From: Neomegalonema sp.
Lineage (GTDB): Bacteria; Pseudomonadota; Alphaproteobacteria; Rhodobacterales; Rhodobacteraceae
Assembly: GCF_028688855.1 (NCBI RefSeq)
Contig: NZ_JAQTXI010000021.1
Coordinates: forward strand, 1 to 58,318
Reading direction: 5' to 3'
Length of the DNA stretch: 58,318 bases
In this document: piece by piece, positions 27,594 to 36,385 of the stretch
Layout of the letters: the number at the start of each line of letters is the position of its first letter
Position numbering within the stretch: position 1 is the first letter of the stretch
Made by a program: the position numbers and the translations under genes
Notes under the pieces: model-generated
The model's input: the letters and a program-made list of their open reading frames with translations, nothing else
Told to the model about the DNA's origin: nothing
The model's database searches: none

Positions 27594-27728
27594 GGCGGGC
27601 GTCCCGAAGGCGAGAGGCGCGCAGCGGCGCGCGCGGCCCAACATGGCCAGGGCGGGGGCTCGGCGTCAAGCGCGGCGGCGGATCTCCTCCGGCCCGCGCG
27701 GGCGCGCAGACGAAGAAACGAGGGCGCG

Positions 27729-28790
27729 ATGACGGTCGACGAGCTTCATGGCGAGGCCTCCCGAAAGGTCCGCGCGCGCGCCTCCGGCCAGCCTTCCGGC
27801 CAGGCGGTCCAGCCCCGGAACAAGGCGGTTCCGCCGCAGAAACGGCGTCGGCGCGGCCGCTCGCCCGCTCCTGCGCTGCTCGGCGCCCTGCTGATCAGTC
27901 TCGGGCTGGGCGCTGGGGCGCTGGGGGCTCTGGTCTTCGACGGAGGCCCGCCCGAGCCCCTCCGCGCCCCGGCGAGGCCCGCGGCGCCGGTCGCGGTCCC
28001 CCTCGAAACGCCGCTGCGCCCCGCTCCGCCCGTCTCGCCGGACGCGCTCTGGATCCGCAACGCCGTGCCCTTCGGCCCCGATCCGCGCCCGAGTCTGGCG
28101 GTGATCCTGGTGGATCAGGGGCGCGATCCCTCGCTCTCGGCGGCGGCCATGCGCCTGACGGGGCCGCTCAACATCGCGGTGGGGGCGCATCTGGAGAATC
28201 TCGACCTGCGCCTGTCCGGCGTGCGGCGCGGCGGACACGAGGGTCTGGTGGCGCTGCCCTTCGACCGCGATCCTCCGGGCGTTCTGGCGGGCGGGGCGCT
28301 GATGTCCAATCTGCCGCTCGACGAGAATCTGCGGCGTCTGCGGACGCGGCTCGGCCAGGCGCCTTCGGCGGTGGGCGTCCTCGGAGTGGGCGGCGAGCAG
28401 GCCACGCGCGATCTGCGGCTGATGGAGGCGGCGATGTCCGAGATCCGCAAGGCGGGGGCTCTGTTCATCGATTCCCGCGCGCATCCGGAGAGTCTGGCGG
28501 GAGCTGCGGCGCGTCGGATGGGGGCTCCGGCGGGCGACGTGGCCTTGCGCTTCGACGAGGGCTCGGGCGTCGAGTCCATGGTCGGGCGGCTGGAGGAGGC
28601 GGAGGGGAGGGCCACGGTCTGGGGGACGGCCATCGCCATGGCGGAGCTGACGCCCCAGAGTCTGGAGGCCTTGCGGCTCTGGCTTGCGGAGCGGGGAGCT
28701 GCGGGTTCGGCGCCTGTGGCTCTGGCTCCGGCGAGCGCGGTGATCAAGCGGCTGCGCAGCGCGGCGCCGGATCCCGCTCACGAGCCTTGA
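27729..28790 (+). CDS. divergent polysaccharide deacetylase family protein (YibQ-like)
   Basis: This 353-residue protein has a basic, Pro-rich N-terminus, one membrane helix (about 50-70) and a periplasmic domain typical of the divergent polysaccharide deacetylase / YibQ family (RPSLAVILVDQGRD, then GHEGLVALPFDRD and ALFIDSRAH). Several catalytic metal ligands of true deacetylases look replaced, so it may not be an active enzyme. It is transcribed away from trpG; the 135-bp gap holds both promoters. Confidence 0.8.
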   Translation: MTVDELHGEASRKVRARASGQPSGQAVQPRNKAVPPQKRRRRGRSPAPALLGALLISLGLGAGALGALVFDGGPPEPLRAPARPAAPVAVPLETPLRPAPPVSPDALWIRNAVPFGPDPRPSLAVILVDQGRDPSLSAAAMRLTGPLNIAVGAHLENLDLRLSGVRRGGHEGLVALPFDRDPPGVLAGGALMSNLPLDENLRRLRTRLGQAPSAVGVLGVGGEQATRDLRLMEAAMSEIRKAGALFIDSRAHPESLAGAAARRMGAPAGDVALRFDEGSGVESMVGRLEEAEGRATVWGTAIAMAELTPQSLEALRLWLAERGAAGSAPVALAPASAVIKRLRSAAPDPAHEP

Positions 28791-28882
28791 GATTCCGGGG
28801 CGCCCTCCCTCTTGCGCCTGAGGCCTGAAGCGGCTACCACCTGAGGCGTCCGGCGCGGCCTCGAGTCCGCAGCCGGGCGCGG

Positions 28883-28958
28883 GGCCCCGTAGCTCAAAGG
28901 ATAGAGCGATCCCCTCCTAAGGGATAGGCTACAGGTTCGAGTCCTGTCGGGGTCACCA
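28883..28958 (+). tRNA. tRNA-Arg (CCT)
   Basis: This 76-nt tRNA has an encoded CCA. Acceptor GGCCCCG / CGGGGTC has one G-T pair, the anticodon stem ATCCC / GGGAT encloses CTCCTAA (CCT, reads AGG), and the T loop is TTCGAGT. Confidence 0.95.
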
Positions 28959-29009
28959 GAATCTTTCAGGTCCTTTTCAAATCGACGACCCCGCGCCCTC
29001 GCCTTGAGG

Positions 29010-29663
29010 TCAGGACTTCGCCTCCTCTCCGGCGAGCTTCTCCAGAACCTCCAGAAAGGTCTCGATCTCCTGCGCCCCGGACAAGGCGTATTTCTGCTCG
29101 AAGACGAAGAAAGGCACGCCGCTGATCCCATACCGGGTCGCCAGCGCCTTGTCGGCCTCCACAGCCGCGGCGCAGGTCGAGGCCTCCAGCGCCGCCCGGG
29201 CCTCCTCCGGATTCAGCCCGACCTCAGCCGCGATCCCGACCAGCTCCTCGATGCGTCCGACATGCCCGCCCTCGCTGAAATGACGCCTGAGAAGCGCCTC
29301 CTTGACTTCGGCCTGCAGGCCCTTCGCCTTGGCGAAATGCAGCAGTTCATGCGCCTTGTGCGTGTTGACGATGCGGTTGCGGGCGAAGTCGTAGACGATC
29401 CCCAGAGGCGCTCCCAGGCTCTCCAGACGCTCATTGGAGGCGGCGAGCTGCTCCGGCGTCCAGCCGTAGCGTGCGGAGAGATAGGCGTCATGATCCCCGG
29501 AATGGTCGGGAGGCAGATCCGGCGCGAGCTGGAAGCTGTGATATTCGACCTCGACCTTCGGCGCGCCGGGGTTTTCGGCGAAGCGCGCCAGCGCCGCCTC
29601 GAGCCGCCGTTTGCCGAGGTAGCACCAGGGGCAGGCCACATCCGACCAGACGTCGATCTTCAT
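29010..29663 (-). CDS. DsbA-family oxidoreductase (FrnE/HCCA isomerase-like)
   Basis: This 217-residue cytoplasmic thioredoxin-fold protein starts MKIDVWSDVACPWCYLG, with CPWC at residues 11-14. A helical insertion follows, and the cis-Pro loop is SGVPFFVF near the C-terminus. These features fit the FrnE / polyketide-linked DsbA group, which reduces or isomerises disulfides or carries out GSH-linked isomerisation. The start at 29663 has an AGGAGA site. Confidence 0.88.
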   Translation of the reverse strand: MKIDVWSDVACPWCYLGKRRLEAALARFAENPGAPKVEVEYHSFQLAPDLPPDHSGDHDAYLSARYGWTPEQLAASNERLESLGAPLGIVYDFARNRIVNTHKAHELLHFAKAKGLQAEVKEALLRRHFSEGGHVGRIEELVGIAAEVGLNPEEARAALEASTCAAAVEADKALATRYGISGVPFFVFEQKYALSGAQEIETFLEVLEKLAGEEAKS

Positions 29664-29985
29664 CCGTCTTCTCCTGATCTCGTTTTCGCGCCGCTTCACG
29701 CTGTCGCCTTGTCTTTATCCGCTTTCAGCCCGCCCGCGAAGTCCGCTCATCACGCCGTACGGGGAGGCCGGGCGCCTTCTCGCCGACCGCCGGAGCCCGC
29801 CGCCGGAGCGGGCGCATGCGAATCGGAAAACGACGCTGTCCGCTTCAGAGGCGACATCTTCAGGGGCGACGTCGCCGCAGAAAAACCCGAAGCCTGGAAA
29901 AACGCTCTTGACCGTATGCGGATAAACATAACAACCTGGAACCGATAAAGTTAGCCTTCAGCGAGAATCGAGAATCGGAGACGTG
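29664..29985. promoter_or_regulatory. divergent intergenic region
   Basis: This 322-bp region lies between divergent genes for the DsbA-like protein and the AbfB-domain protein. The right end holds a GGAGA ribosome-binding site at 29972-29985 and an AT-rich stretch (29915-29955) after a TTGACC hexamer, a plausible promoter for the plus-strand gene. No RNA structure stands out. Confidence 0.35.
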
Positions 29986-31113
29986 ATGAACCTTGTGAAA
30001 ATCGCATGCGCCGCCTTTCTGGCGAGCCTGCCCGCCGTCGCCGCATCCGCCGAAGGCCTGACGCGGACTCCGTGGCAGATGCAGATGAGCCCGAGCATCA
30101 AGGTCGGCGACCGGAAGATCGCGCCGCGCATCACTGCGAGCTCGCCCCGCGAAGTCCAGAAGGCCTTTTTCGAGTCGGTTTTCCTGCCGGGCGATCTGGC
30201 CGAAATTCCCGCTGCGGACAAAGGATGGTCTGCGACTCCCAAGGTGGACACCATCGGATTCGGTTCGTTGAAGTCCTCCCGGCTGCCGAACGGGGTTTGC
30301 TACACCAACGGCGTCGACTTCACCTATTTCCAGACCTTCGTCGACGTTCCGGAGAATATGGCCGTCAACGAATTTTCGATCCGCTTCACGGGCGCGATGG
30401 ACGACGTGGCTCTGATCGTCCTCTATCCGGCCGGAAGCGATGCGCCTCAGATCGTCGAGGGCAGCTATGTGCTGCATTCCCGTCCGGGCAGCGCCAATCC
30501 CGGCACCACCGCGGACCTCGCCAGCCTGGTCCGGCCCGGCCGCAACCGCGTGGTGATCCTGCAGGCCGACCTTTGCCCCACGGGCAATATCCTGGAATCG
30601 GCCGAGGTCAGCCTGAACGGAGCCACGATCGAGACTCAGCCGGTCGCCGCGATCCCCAGCCTGGCTTCGCTGCAATCCTGCTCCGTCGGCGGCGCCGCCT
30701 GCACGAACGATCTCACGAGGGGCTATTTCATGTCCGAGAGGGCGGGCGCTCGCGGCGCCATCCTTCTCCATGAAGGAAGCGGCGACCGGCCGGTGCTGCA
30801 TGTCGAACACCTCCAGCTGCCGGATGGGAAATCCGCCGTCGCCTTCCGCAATGATCAGGGCCGTTATCTGCGGGTGGACGCCAGCAGAAACCATGAGGCG
30901 AATTTCACCGCCGAGTCGTCGGACGCGCCGGAGACCCGGTTCGCCATCGCCGCCGCCCTCGACAGCCCGGACCGGGATTTCGCCTCCTTCACTTCGGTCG
31001 CCTTCCCGGACCGGTATCTGCGGCATCAGGGGTATATCCTCTTCGCCCATCCGACGAACAACACCCCTCTCTTCAATCGCGACGCCAGCTGGCGCATCGT
31101 CGACGCGCGCTGA
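29986..31113 (+). CDS. secreted protein with C-terminal AbfB-like domain
   Basis: This 375-residue protein has a signal peptide (NLVKIACAAFLASLPAVAASA). The N-terminal two thirds show no family I can name. The last about 110 residues resemble the AbfB beta-trefoil (arabinose-binding, CBM42) in SVAFPDRYLRHQGYILFAHP and NRDASWRIV. Two Cys pairs are likely to form disulfides. AbfB modules bind arabinofuranose side chains; whether the front part is an enzyme is unknown. The start is ATG 29986 after GGAGA. Confidence 0.6.
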   Translation: MNLVKIACAAFLASLPAVAASAEGLTRTPWQMQMSPSIKVGDRKIAPRITASSPREVQKAFFESVFLPGDLAEIPAADKGWSATPKVDTIGFGSLKSSRLPNGVCYTNGVDFTYFQTFVDVPENMAVNEFSIRFTGAMDDVALIVLYPAGSDAPQIVEGSYVLHSRPGSANPGTTADLASLVRPGRNRVVILQADLCPTGNILESAEVSLNGATIETQPVAAIPSLASLQSCSVGGAACTNDLTRGYFMSERAGARGAILLHEGSGDRPVLHVEHLQLPDGKSAVAFRNDQGRYLRVDASRNHEANFTAESSDAPETRFAIAAALDSPDRDFASFTSVAFPDRYLRHQGYILFAHPTNNTPLFNRDASWRIVDAR

Positions 31114-31237
31114 AGAACATCGCCTGAAACCGGCTCCCGGTTTCGGGCGAGGGCTGACGGAGGCCCTCTTCCGCAGCCCTGAGCGCGCGTTTTGCGCTCA
31201 GGGCTGCCCAGTCTGGTATCCGTGGAAGTCGCAATAG

Positions 31238-31517
31238 GGCTACGCCAATGGCGCCAAGTCCAAGCGTCTGGATACGGCCGCAGAGAGCCTGAGGGTTCAT
31301 GTCCCCAGGACGGCGGAACCATGAGGGCGAGCCCTTTCATCCTCAATCTCTGGAGCGGGGGGGCGTCCACCAAGGGATCAAGCGCAAGGCCCTCAAGATC
31401 AGGATCTTCCAAAGCTCGGAGGTCGTCCAGACGCTCGCCGGAGCCATCCTTGTCGAGATCGACGACATGTGGAGAACCCAAACCAAGTGTTTCCTCATCT
31501 GGGGAGGCGACACGTGA
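31238..31517 (+). pseudogene. IS256-family transposase remnant
   Basis: Fragments in two frames match IS256 transposases. GYANGAKSKRLDTA and VHVPRT are followed, after a frameshift, by FHPQSLERG, equivalent to the FYPQSLERG segment. After a large internal deletion comes the C-terminal-like TLAGAILVEIDDMW, equivalent to RLVGAILLEQNDEW. The catalytic core is gone and stop codons interrupt it. It fills most of the 460-bp gap between the AbfB protein and the SDR gene. No inverted repeats were found. Confidence 0.65.
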
Positions 31518-31575
31518 ATCAGACCAGATTTCCAGATCTCATGTTGTAAAATCTGTCGCCCGCGCCTGAGCCGCT

Positions 31576-32487
31576 TCAGAAGGCGACTCCGGCGAGCTTC
31601 TCCGAAACCTCCCAGAGCCGGGCCGCAGCCTTGGCGTCCTGCGCCTGCGGAGGGATCGTCGCCTCGGCGGGAAAGCCTCGCGTCTCGCGCAGCCGGTCCG
31701 GCCCGTAATAGGCGCCGGGCTTCGCCCCGGGCGAGGTCGCGGCGTAGAGCGTCGGCAAGGCGCCCTGCGCGGCGGGCTGGAACATGAACCACGCCAGACT
31801 GCGCCCCAGAGCCAGCAGACTCCGGCGTCCGGGCGCGTTGTGCAGCAGATCGGTGCGCGAGACTCCGGGATGCGCGGCCAGGCTGACCACGCCCCAATCC
31901 TGCGCCAGGCTGCGGCGATGCAGTTCGAGCGCGAACATCACGCAGGCGAGCTTCGACTGACTGTAGACCTTCATCGGCTCATAGCTTCTTTCGGCGTTCA
32001 GGTCGTCGAAGTCGAGGGCGCCGTTGCGCGCCGCGATGCTCCCCAGAGACACCACGCGCGGATGATCCCCCTTCCGCAGCAGAGGCATGAGCCCCGCCGT
32101 CAGGGCGAAATGGCCGAGGTGGTTGGTCCCGAACTGCAGTTCGAAGCCGTCGGCGGTCGTCTGGCGTTGCGGCGGGACCATCACGCCGGCGTTGTTGATC
32201 AGAAGGTCCAGGCCCTCGCGCTGATCCTTCAGCCGCGCGCAGAAGGCCGCCACCGAGGCGAGGCTGGCCAGATCCAGAAGCTCGAAGCTGACCCGCGCTC
32301 CGGGGACCTCCGCGCGGATCTTCCGGAGGGCTTCCTCGCCCTTCCGGCGGCTGCGGCCCGCGAGGATCGCTTCGCCGCCCGCCCTCGCCAGAGCCAGGGC
32401 GTCTTCATAGCCGAGGCCCCCTGTCCCGGTGATCACGGCCGAACGGCCTTTCTGCGAGGGAATGTCGGATTCCGTCCACTTGACCAT
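31576..32487 (-). CDS. short-chain dehydrogenase/reductase
   Basis: This 303-residue SDR has the cofactor motif TGTGGLGYE at 20-28, the structural NNAGV and the catalytic YSQSK at about 174-178. The arrangement resembles retinol-dehydrogenase / protochlorophyllide-reductase-like SDRs that use NADP(H). Its substrate is unknown. It is transcribed away from a TetR regulator with a shared palindromic operator, so it is probably that regulator's target. Confidence 0.85.
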   Translation of the reverse strand: MVKWTESDIPSQKGRSAVITGTGGLGYEDALALARAGGEAILAGRSRRKGEEALRKIRAEVPGARVSFELLDLASLASVAAFCARLKDQREGLDLLINNAGVMVPPQRQTTADGFELQFGTNHLGHFALTAGLMPLLRKGDHPRVVSLGSIAARNGALDFDDLNAERSYEPMKVYSQSKLACVMFALELHRRSLAQDWGVVSLAAHPGVSRTDLLHNAPGRRSLLALGRSLAWFMFQPAAQGALPTLYAATSPGAKPGAYYGPDRLRETRGFPAEATIPPQAQDAKAAARLWEVSEKLAGVAF

Positions 32488-32530
32488 GATGAGGCCTTTC
32501 CAATGAATCGCGCTTGGCGTAGCATATATA

Positions 32531-32543
32531 TGCACAAAGTGCA
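32531..32543. promoter_or_regulatory. palindromic operator between SDR and tetR
   Basis: TGCACAAAGTGCA is a perfect 5-bp inverted repeat with a 3-bp centre. It lies next to a TATATA hexamer in the 82-bp divergent gap. It is the natural candidate site for the adjacent TetR protein. Confidence 0.55.
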
Positions 32544-32569
32544 AAATTTCACCAAGGGAAAATTTCATC

Positions 32570-33169
32570 ATGTCCACCGACAGGGAGGCTCCGCCGAAGG
32601 AAGGGCTGCGCGAGCGCAAGCGGCGCGAGACGGCGCGACGCATCGTCGAGGCGGGCATGCGCCTGTTCATCGACCGGGGTTACGAAGCCGCGACCATCGA
32701 GGAGATCGCGGCGGCGGCGGACATCTCGCGCCGCACCTTCTTCCATTATTTCAGATCCAAGGACGAAATCCTGCTCTCCATGCAGGGCGGCATGGGCGAG
32801 GAGCTCGCCGCCGCCCTGCGCGAGGAGCTTCAGGACAAACGCCCGCTTCAGGCCATGCGCGCCGCCGCCCTGAGGATCTGCGGAGGATATCCCGCCGCAG
32901 ACATGATCGTGGTGGACCGCCTGATGCGCGCCAATGCGGCCGTTCAGGCCCGCAAGCAGGCCAGCTACATCCAGCAGGAGCAGGCCCTCTTCGAGATCAT
33001 GCGCGAAAGATGGCCGCAGCCGGAGCATGAAGTCTCCCTGCGGTTGGCCGCGATGGCCTCGGTGGGCGCGCTGCGGCTCGCCTTCGACGCCCTGAGCCGC
33101 GAAGGCGGCGCCCGCCCGGTCGCCCTCCTGCTGAACGAGGTCTTCGACGCTCTGGAGGCCGGGATCTGA
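32570..33169 (+). CDS. TetR family regulator
   Basis: This 199-residue protein has an N-terminal TetR HTH (about 17-63) with the typical IEEIAAAADISRRTFFHYFRSKDEIL. The C-terminal ligand domain is helical. It is divergent from the SDR gene and likely represses it, and itself, through the TGCAC palindrome. The start is ATG 32570. Confidence 0.9.
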   Translation: MSTDREAPPKEGLRERKRRETARRIVEAGMRLFIDRGYEAATIEEIAAAADISRRTFFHYFRSKDEILLSMQGGMGEELAAALREELQDKRPLQAMRAAALRICGGYPAADMIVVDRLMRANAAVQARKQASYIQQEQALFEIMRERWPQPEHEVSLRLAAMASVGALRLAFDALSREGGARPVALLLNEVFDALEAGI

Positions 33170-33240
33170 CCCCCCCCCTGGAGCCTTGTCCAGCGCAGCC
33201 GGAAGGGCTTCGCGTCGTGAAGATGCGACCGGAAAAAAAC

Positions 33241-33282
33241 CCGGAGCCTTCGAAGGATCCTGAAGGTTCGAAGGCGCTCCGG
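33241..33282 (-). terminator. Rho-independent terminator of the EamA gene
   Basis: A long stem CCGGAGCcTTCGAA / TTCGAAGGcGCTCCGG is followed on the minus transcript by GGG and seven U. It starts 5 bp after the EamA stop and may also stop tetR transcription from the other side. Confidence 0.8.
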
Positions 33283-33287
33283 CGCCG

Positions 33288-34190
33288 TCAGGAGGAGGCC
33301 TTCCGCTCCGCCGCGAGGCCGATGAAGCTCCCGCCGAGGATCAGCCCCGCTCCGAGCAGCGTCCTCCAGGAGGCCGGTTCGCTCAGCAGGAGCCAGGCGA
33401 AGACGAAGCCGAACAGCGGCTCCGTGCCCATCAGGAAGCTCACGCGCGTGGGGCTGGTCCGGCGGATGGCCGCGTTCTGCACGTAGAAGGCGCCGATGGT
33501 GCAGAACAACGACAGAAAGGCCACGGCGCTCCAGAATTCGAGCCCCGCCCGGACGAACAATCCCTCGGGCCCCCGCGCCCCCAGCGCCACGGCCAGAGTC
33601 AGGACGCAGACCGTCAGGGCCTGAACCGCCGTCAGGGCCGCCGAGGACAAGGCGCGGCCGCTCATCAGGCGCTTGGTCGAGACTCCCATGACCGCCCGCA
33701 GGACCGCCGCGCCCAGGATCAGCAGATCGCCCGAGCCGAAGGCCGTCGCGCCGCCCGTCAGCGCGCCCACCCCGAGAATCGCCAGAACCGCCCCGAAGAT
33801 CACGCCGGAAGGCGGCGCGCGCCTCTTCAGACCGAACTCCAGAAAGGGCGTGAAGATCGTGCAGAGCGAGATGATCAGGGCCGCGTTCGTCGCCGTGGTG
33901 GAGGCCACCCCCCAGGTCTCGGCGAGGAAGATCAGGAACAGGAGCCCTCCCAGCGCGGCCCCCGCCAGCAGATCCCCCCGCGAGGCCCGCGCCAGCTCGC
34001 GCCGGGTCAGCGCCGACATGACCGCCGCCGTGATCAGGAAACGATAGAGCACCAGCAGCAGGACCGGAGCGTAGGCCAGCGCCCCCTTGGCCGCCGGATA
34101 GCTCGCGCCCCAGACCACCGCCACTCCCAGAACCGCCAGATCCGCCCGCAGCGACGGCCGCAGCCGCCGCGCCTCCTCCAGAACCGTCAT
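33288..34190 (-). CDS. EamA/DMT family transporter
   Basis: This 300-residue protein has ten predicted membrane helices in two EamA repeats; each half contains the typical N-terminal VWGASYPAAKGAL-type segment or its counterpart. Such carriers export amino acids or metabolites. An AraC-type regulator lies directly upstream on the same strand, a common pairing. Confidence 0.85.
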   Translation of the reverse strand: MTVLEEARRLRPSLRADLAVLGVAVVWGASYPAAKGALAYAPVLLLVLYRFLITAAVMSALTRRELARASRGDLLAGAALGGLLFLIFLAETWGVASTTATNAALIISLCTIFTPFLEFGLKRRAPPSGVIFGAVLAILGVGALTGGATAFGSGDLLILGAAVLRAVMGVSTKRLMSGRALSSAALTAVQALTVCVLTLAVALGARGPEGLFVRAGLEFWSAVAFLSLFCTIGAFYVQNAAIRRTSPTRVSFLMGTEPLFGFVFAWLLLSEPASWRTLLGAGLILGGSFIGLAAERKASS

Positions 34191-34379
34191 GATCTTCCTC
34201 CGCCTCCGCGATCGCGTCGCGCCCTGTGGGTAGGCGCGGCGCGGGAGGCGGGATAGAACGAAAGCGCGGTCCGGAGCCCTTCCCGGCGAAGCCGACCAGA
34301 CTTCGCGTCGTGAAGGCGCGACCAGAGGAGGGGTCTGGGCCTTTGAACGCCTGCAAGCTCGGGCGACTTCCGGCGTCCT

Positions 34380-35189
34380 TCAGCTGCGGGCGTAGGCGCC
34401 GGGCGTCACGCCGACGATGGCGGTGAAATGGCGCGTCATGTGGCTCTGGTCGGCGAAGCCGGTTTCGGCGGCGGCCCGAGCCGCCGACATCCCCGCCCGC
34501 AGGAGTCCCTGCGTCTTGCGGATCTTCTGCTGAAGATGCCAGGCGTGCGGCGGCAGGCCTGTCCTGCGCTGGAAGGCCGCGATGGTCTGGCGGCGGCGCA
34601 GGCCGGAGACGGCGCACAGCTCCTCCAGCGCGACGTCTTCGTCCACGCGGCTGCGCAGATACTCCACCGCGTCGTCGATGCGGCCCTCGGGAGAGGGCGT
34701 CGCGCGGCTGCGCAGGCCCGGCGCCAGCTCGCGCAGGACCGCCCGCATCAGGGCGTCCAGCGCGACGTCGCGCGCCAGAGCCTCCGGCGCGGCGTGCAGC
34801 GTCTCGTGCAGGGCGGCGAACCGGCGCGCCAGGTCGGGGCGGGCGTGGAAGGCGGCGCCGAAATCCGGAGAGGGCGGGGAATCCCGGTCGCCGAGATCGG
34901 CGAGGATCTCCCGCATGGCCGCCTCGGGGATGTAGATCATCCGCTGACTCCAGCCCCGGGCGTCGCCTGCGCCGCCGTGATGGACGTCGCCGGGCCGCAT
35001 GACGACGACGGAGCCTCCGGGGACGAGATGCCCCTCGCCGCCATGCCAGACGGCGTGGACGCCGCTTTCGATCACCCCGAGAATATATTCGTCATGGGCG
35101 TGGGGCTTGAAGCGTCGCCGCAGATAGCGGGCGCAGAGCGTCTCGATCCCGCGGAGCCCCGGCGGACGCCTGATCGTCGCGTGATCCAT
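34380..35189 (-). CDS. AraC family regulator
   Basis: This 269-residue protein has an N-terminal cupin-like sensor (HAHDEYILGVIESG, then RPGDVHHG) and a C-terminal double HTH (about 170-268) including LEELCAVSGLRRRQTIAAFQRRTGLPPHAW and FADQSHMTRHF (shown here in part). It is placed between the AI-2E family gene and the EamA transporter and probably controls the latter. Confidence 0.9.
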   Translation of the reverse strand: MDHATIRRPPGLRGIETLCARYLRRRFKPHAHDEYILGVIESGVHAVWHGGEGHLVPGGSVVVMRPGDVHHGGAGDARGWSQRMIYIPEAAMREILADLGDRDSPPSPDFGAAFHARPDLARRFAALHETLHAAPEALARDVALDALMRAVLRELAPGLRSRATPSPEGRIDDAVEYLRSRVDEDVALEELCAVSGLRRRQTIAAFQRRTGLPPHAWHLQQKIRKTQGLLRAGMSAARAAAETGFADQSHMTRHFTAIVGVTPGAYARS

Positions 35190-35219
35190 GGCCGGATCCC
35201 CCTCTTCCTGCGCCTCGCC

Positions 35220-36302
35220 TCAGGGGCGCGGCTCCGGAGGCTGCGGCTGGGGTTCGTTCAGGGCGCGCTCCTCCGCCGAGAGCGACCAGACCGAAACGAA
35301 CAGCGCGGCGATCAGCGGCCCGATGACGAAGCCGTTCATGCCGATCAGCGCCAGGCCGCCCAGCGTCGAGACCAGCACCATGTAGTCCGAGAGGCGCGTC
35401 CCCTTGCCGACCAGCGTGGGGCGCAGCAGATTGTCCACGATGCTGATGAAGCCGCCGATGGCCAGCAGGATCCCCGCCTTCAGCCAGGCGCCCGAGATCA
35501 TCAGATAGATCACGGCCGGCGCCCAGACCAGAAAGGCCCCCACGGCGGGCAGCAGCGACAGCAGCGTCATCACCACGCCCCAGAGCAAGGCCCCCTCGAT
35601 TCCCACAGCCCAGAAGGCGAGGCCGCCGATGGAGCCCTGGACGATGGCGATCACCGCATTGCCCTTGACCGTCGCGCGCACGACGTCCGAGAATTTCCTG
35701 AGCACATGATCCGTATGGCGCCGCGAGAGCGGGCTGGCCTCGCGGATCCGCCGCACGACGCCTTCGCCGTCGCGGAACAGGAAGAACAGCACATAGACCA
35801 TCACCGCCAGGCTGATCACGAATTGCGCCGTGTTCTGGCCGATGACCACCATCCGGCTGGCGATCGCCTGAGCCGCCTGGCCGAGAAAGGAGGTGAAGCG
35901 CGCCTGAAGCTCGTCGAAGCCCTGCAGGTCGAGGGCGTCGAACCACTCCAGCACGAAGCCCGGCGCGGCGCCGCGCAGCTGTTCGAGGATCCGGGCGGGG
36001 TCGAATTCGCGCGTCGAGATCCGGTCGTAGAGCCCCACCGCCTCCCGCGCCAGCATCGAGAGGATCAGGGAGCCCGGAATCACCACGATGCAGATGCAGG
36101 CCAGAAGACTCAGAGCCGCCGCGAGGCTGCGGCGTCCGTTCAGCCCCCGCTCCAGCCGACGGTTCAGCGGATTGAACAGGATCGCCAGGATCACCGCCCA
36201 GAGCAGGGCGCCGTAAAAGGGCAGGATCAGCCAGATGAAGGCGATGGTCACGAGGATGAGGAGCCCGATGAAGCTCGCCTTCTGCAATCCGGCCGTCTCC
36301 AT
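35220..36302 (-). CDS. AI-2E family (PerM-like) transporter
   Basis: This 360-residue protein has about eight membrane helices and a soluble central segment, with the family's conserved C-terminal region (DNLLRPTLVGKGTRLSDYMVL in part, then FVIGPLIAALFV). Family members have been linked to autoinducer-2 or ion export. It lies 30 bp upstream of the AraC gene and may be co-transcribed with it. Confidence 0.88.
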   Translation of the reverse strand: METAGLQKASFIGLLILVTIAFIWLILPFYGALLWAVILAILFNPLNRRLERGLNGRRSLAAALSLLACICIVVIPGSLILSMLAREAVGLYDRISTREFDPARILEQLRGAAPGFVLEWFDALDLQGFDELQARFTSFLGQAAQAIASRMVVIGQNTAQFVISLAVMVYVLFFLFRDGEGVVRRIREASPLSRRHTDHVLRKFSDVVRATVKGNAVIAIVQGSIGGLAFWAVGIEGALLWGVVMTLLSLLPAVGAFLVWAPAVIYLMISGAWLKAGILLAIGGFISIVDNLLRPTLVGKGTRLSDYMVLVSTLGGLALIGMNGFVIGPLIAALFVSVWSLSAEERALNEPQPQPPEPRP

Positions 36303-36385
36303 GGATCTCGCTCCTGACCTGTCCTCCCGGCGCGGGGAGTCTTCGCGGCCTCTTGTATCTCAAGACGGGGAGGCCCCGAAAGACC

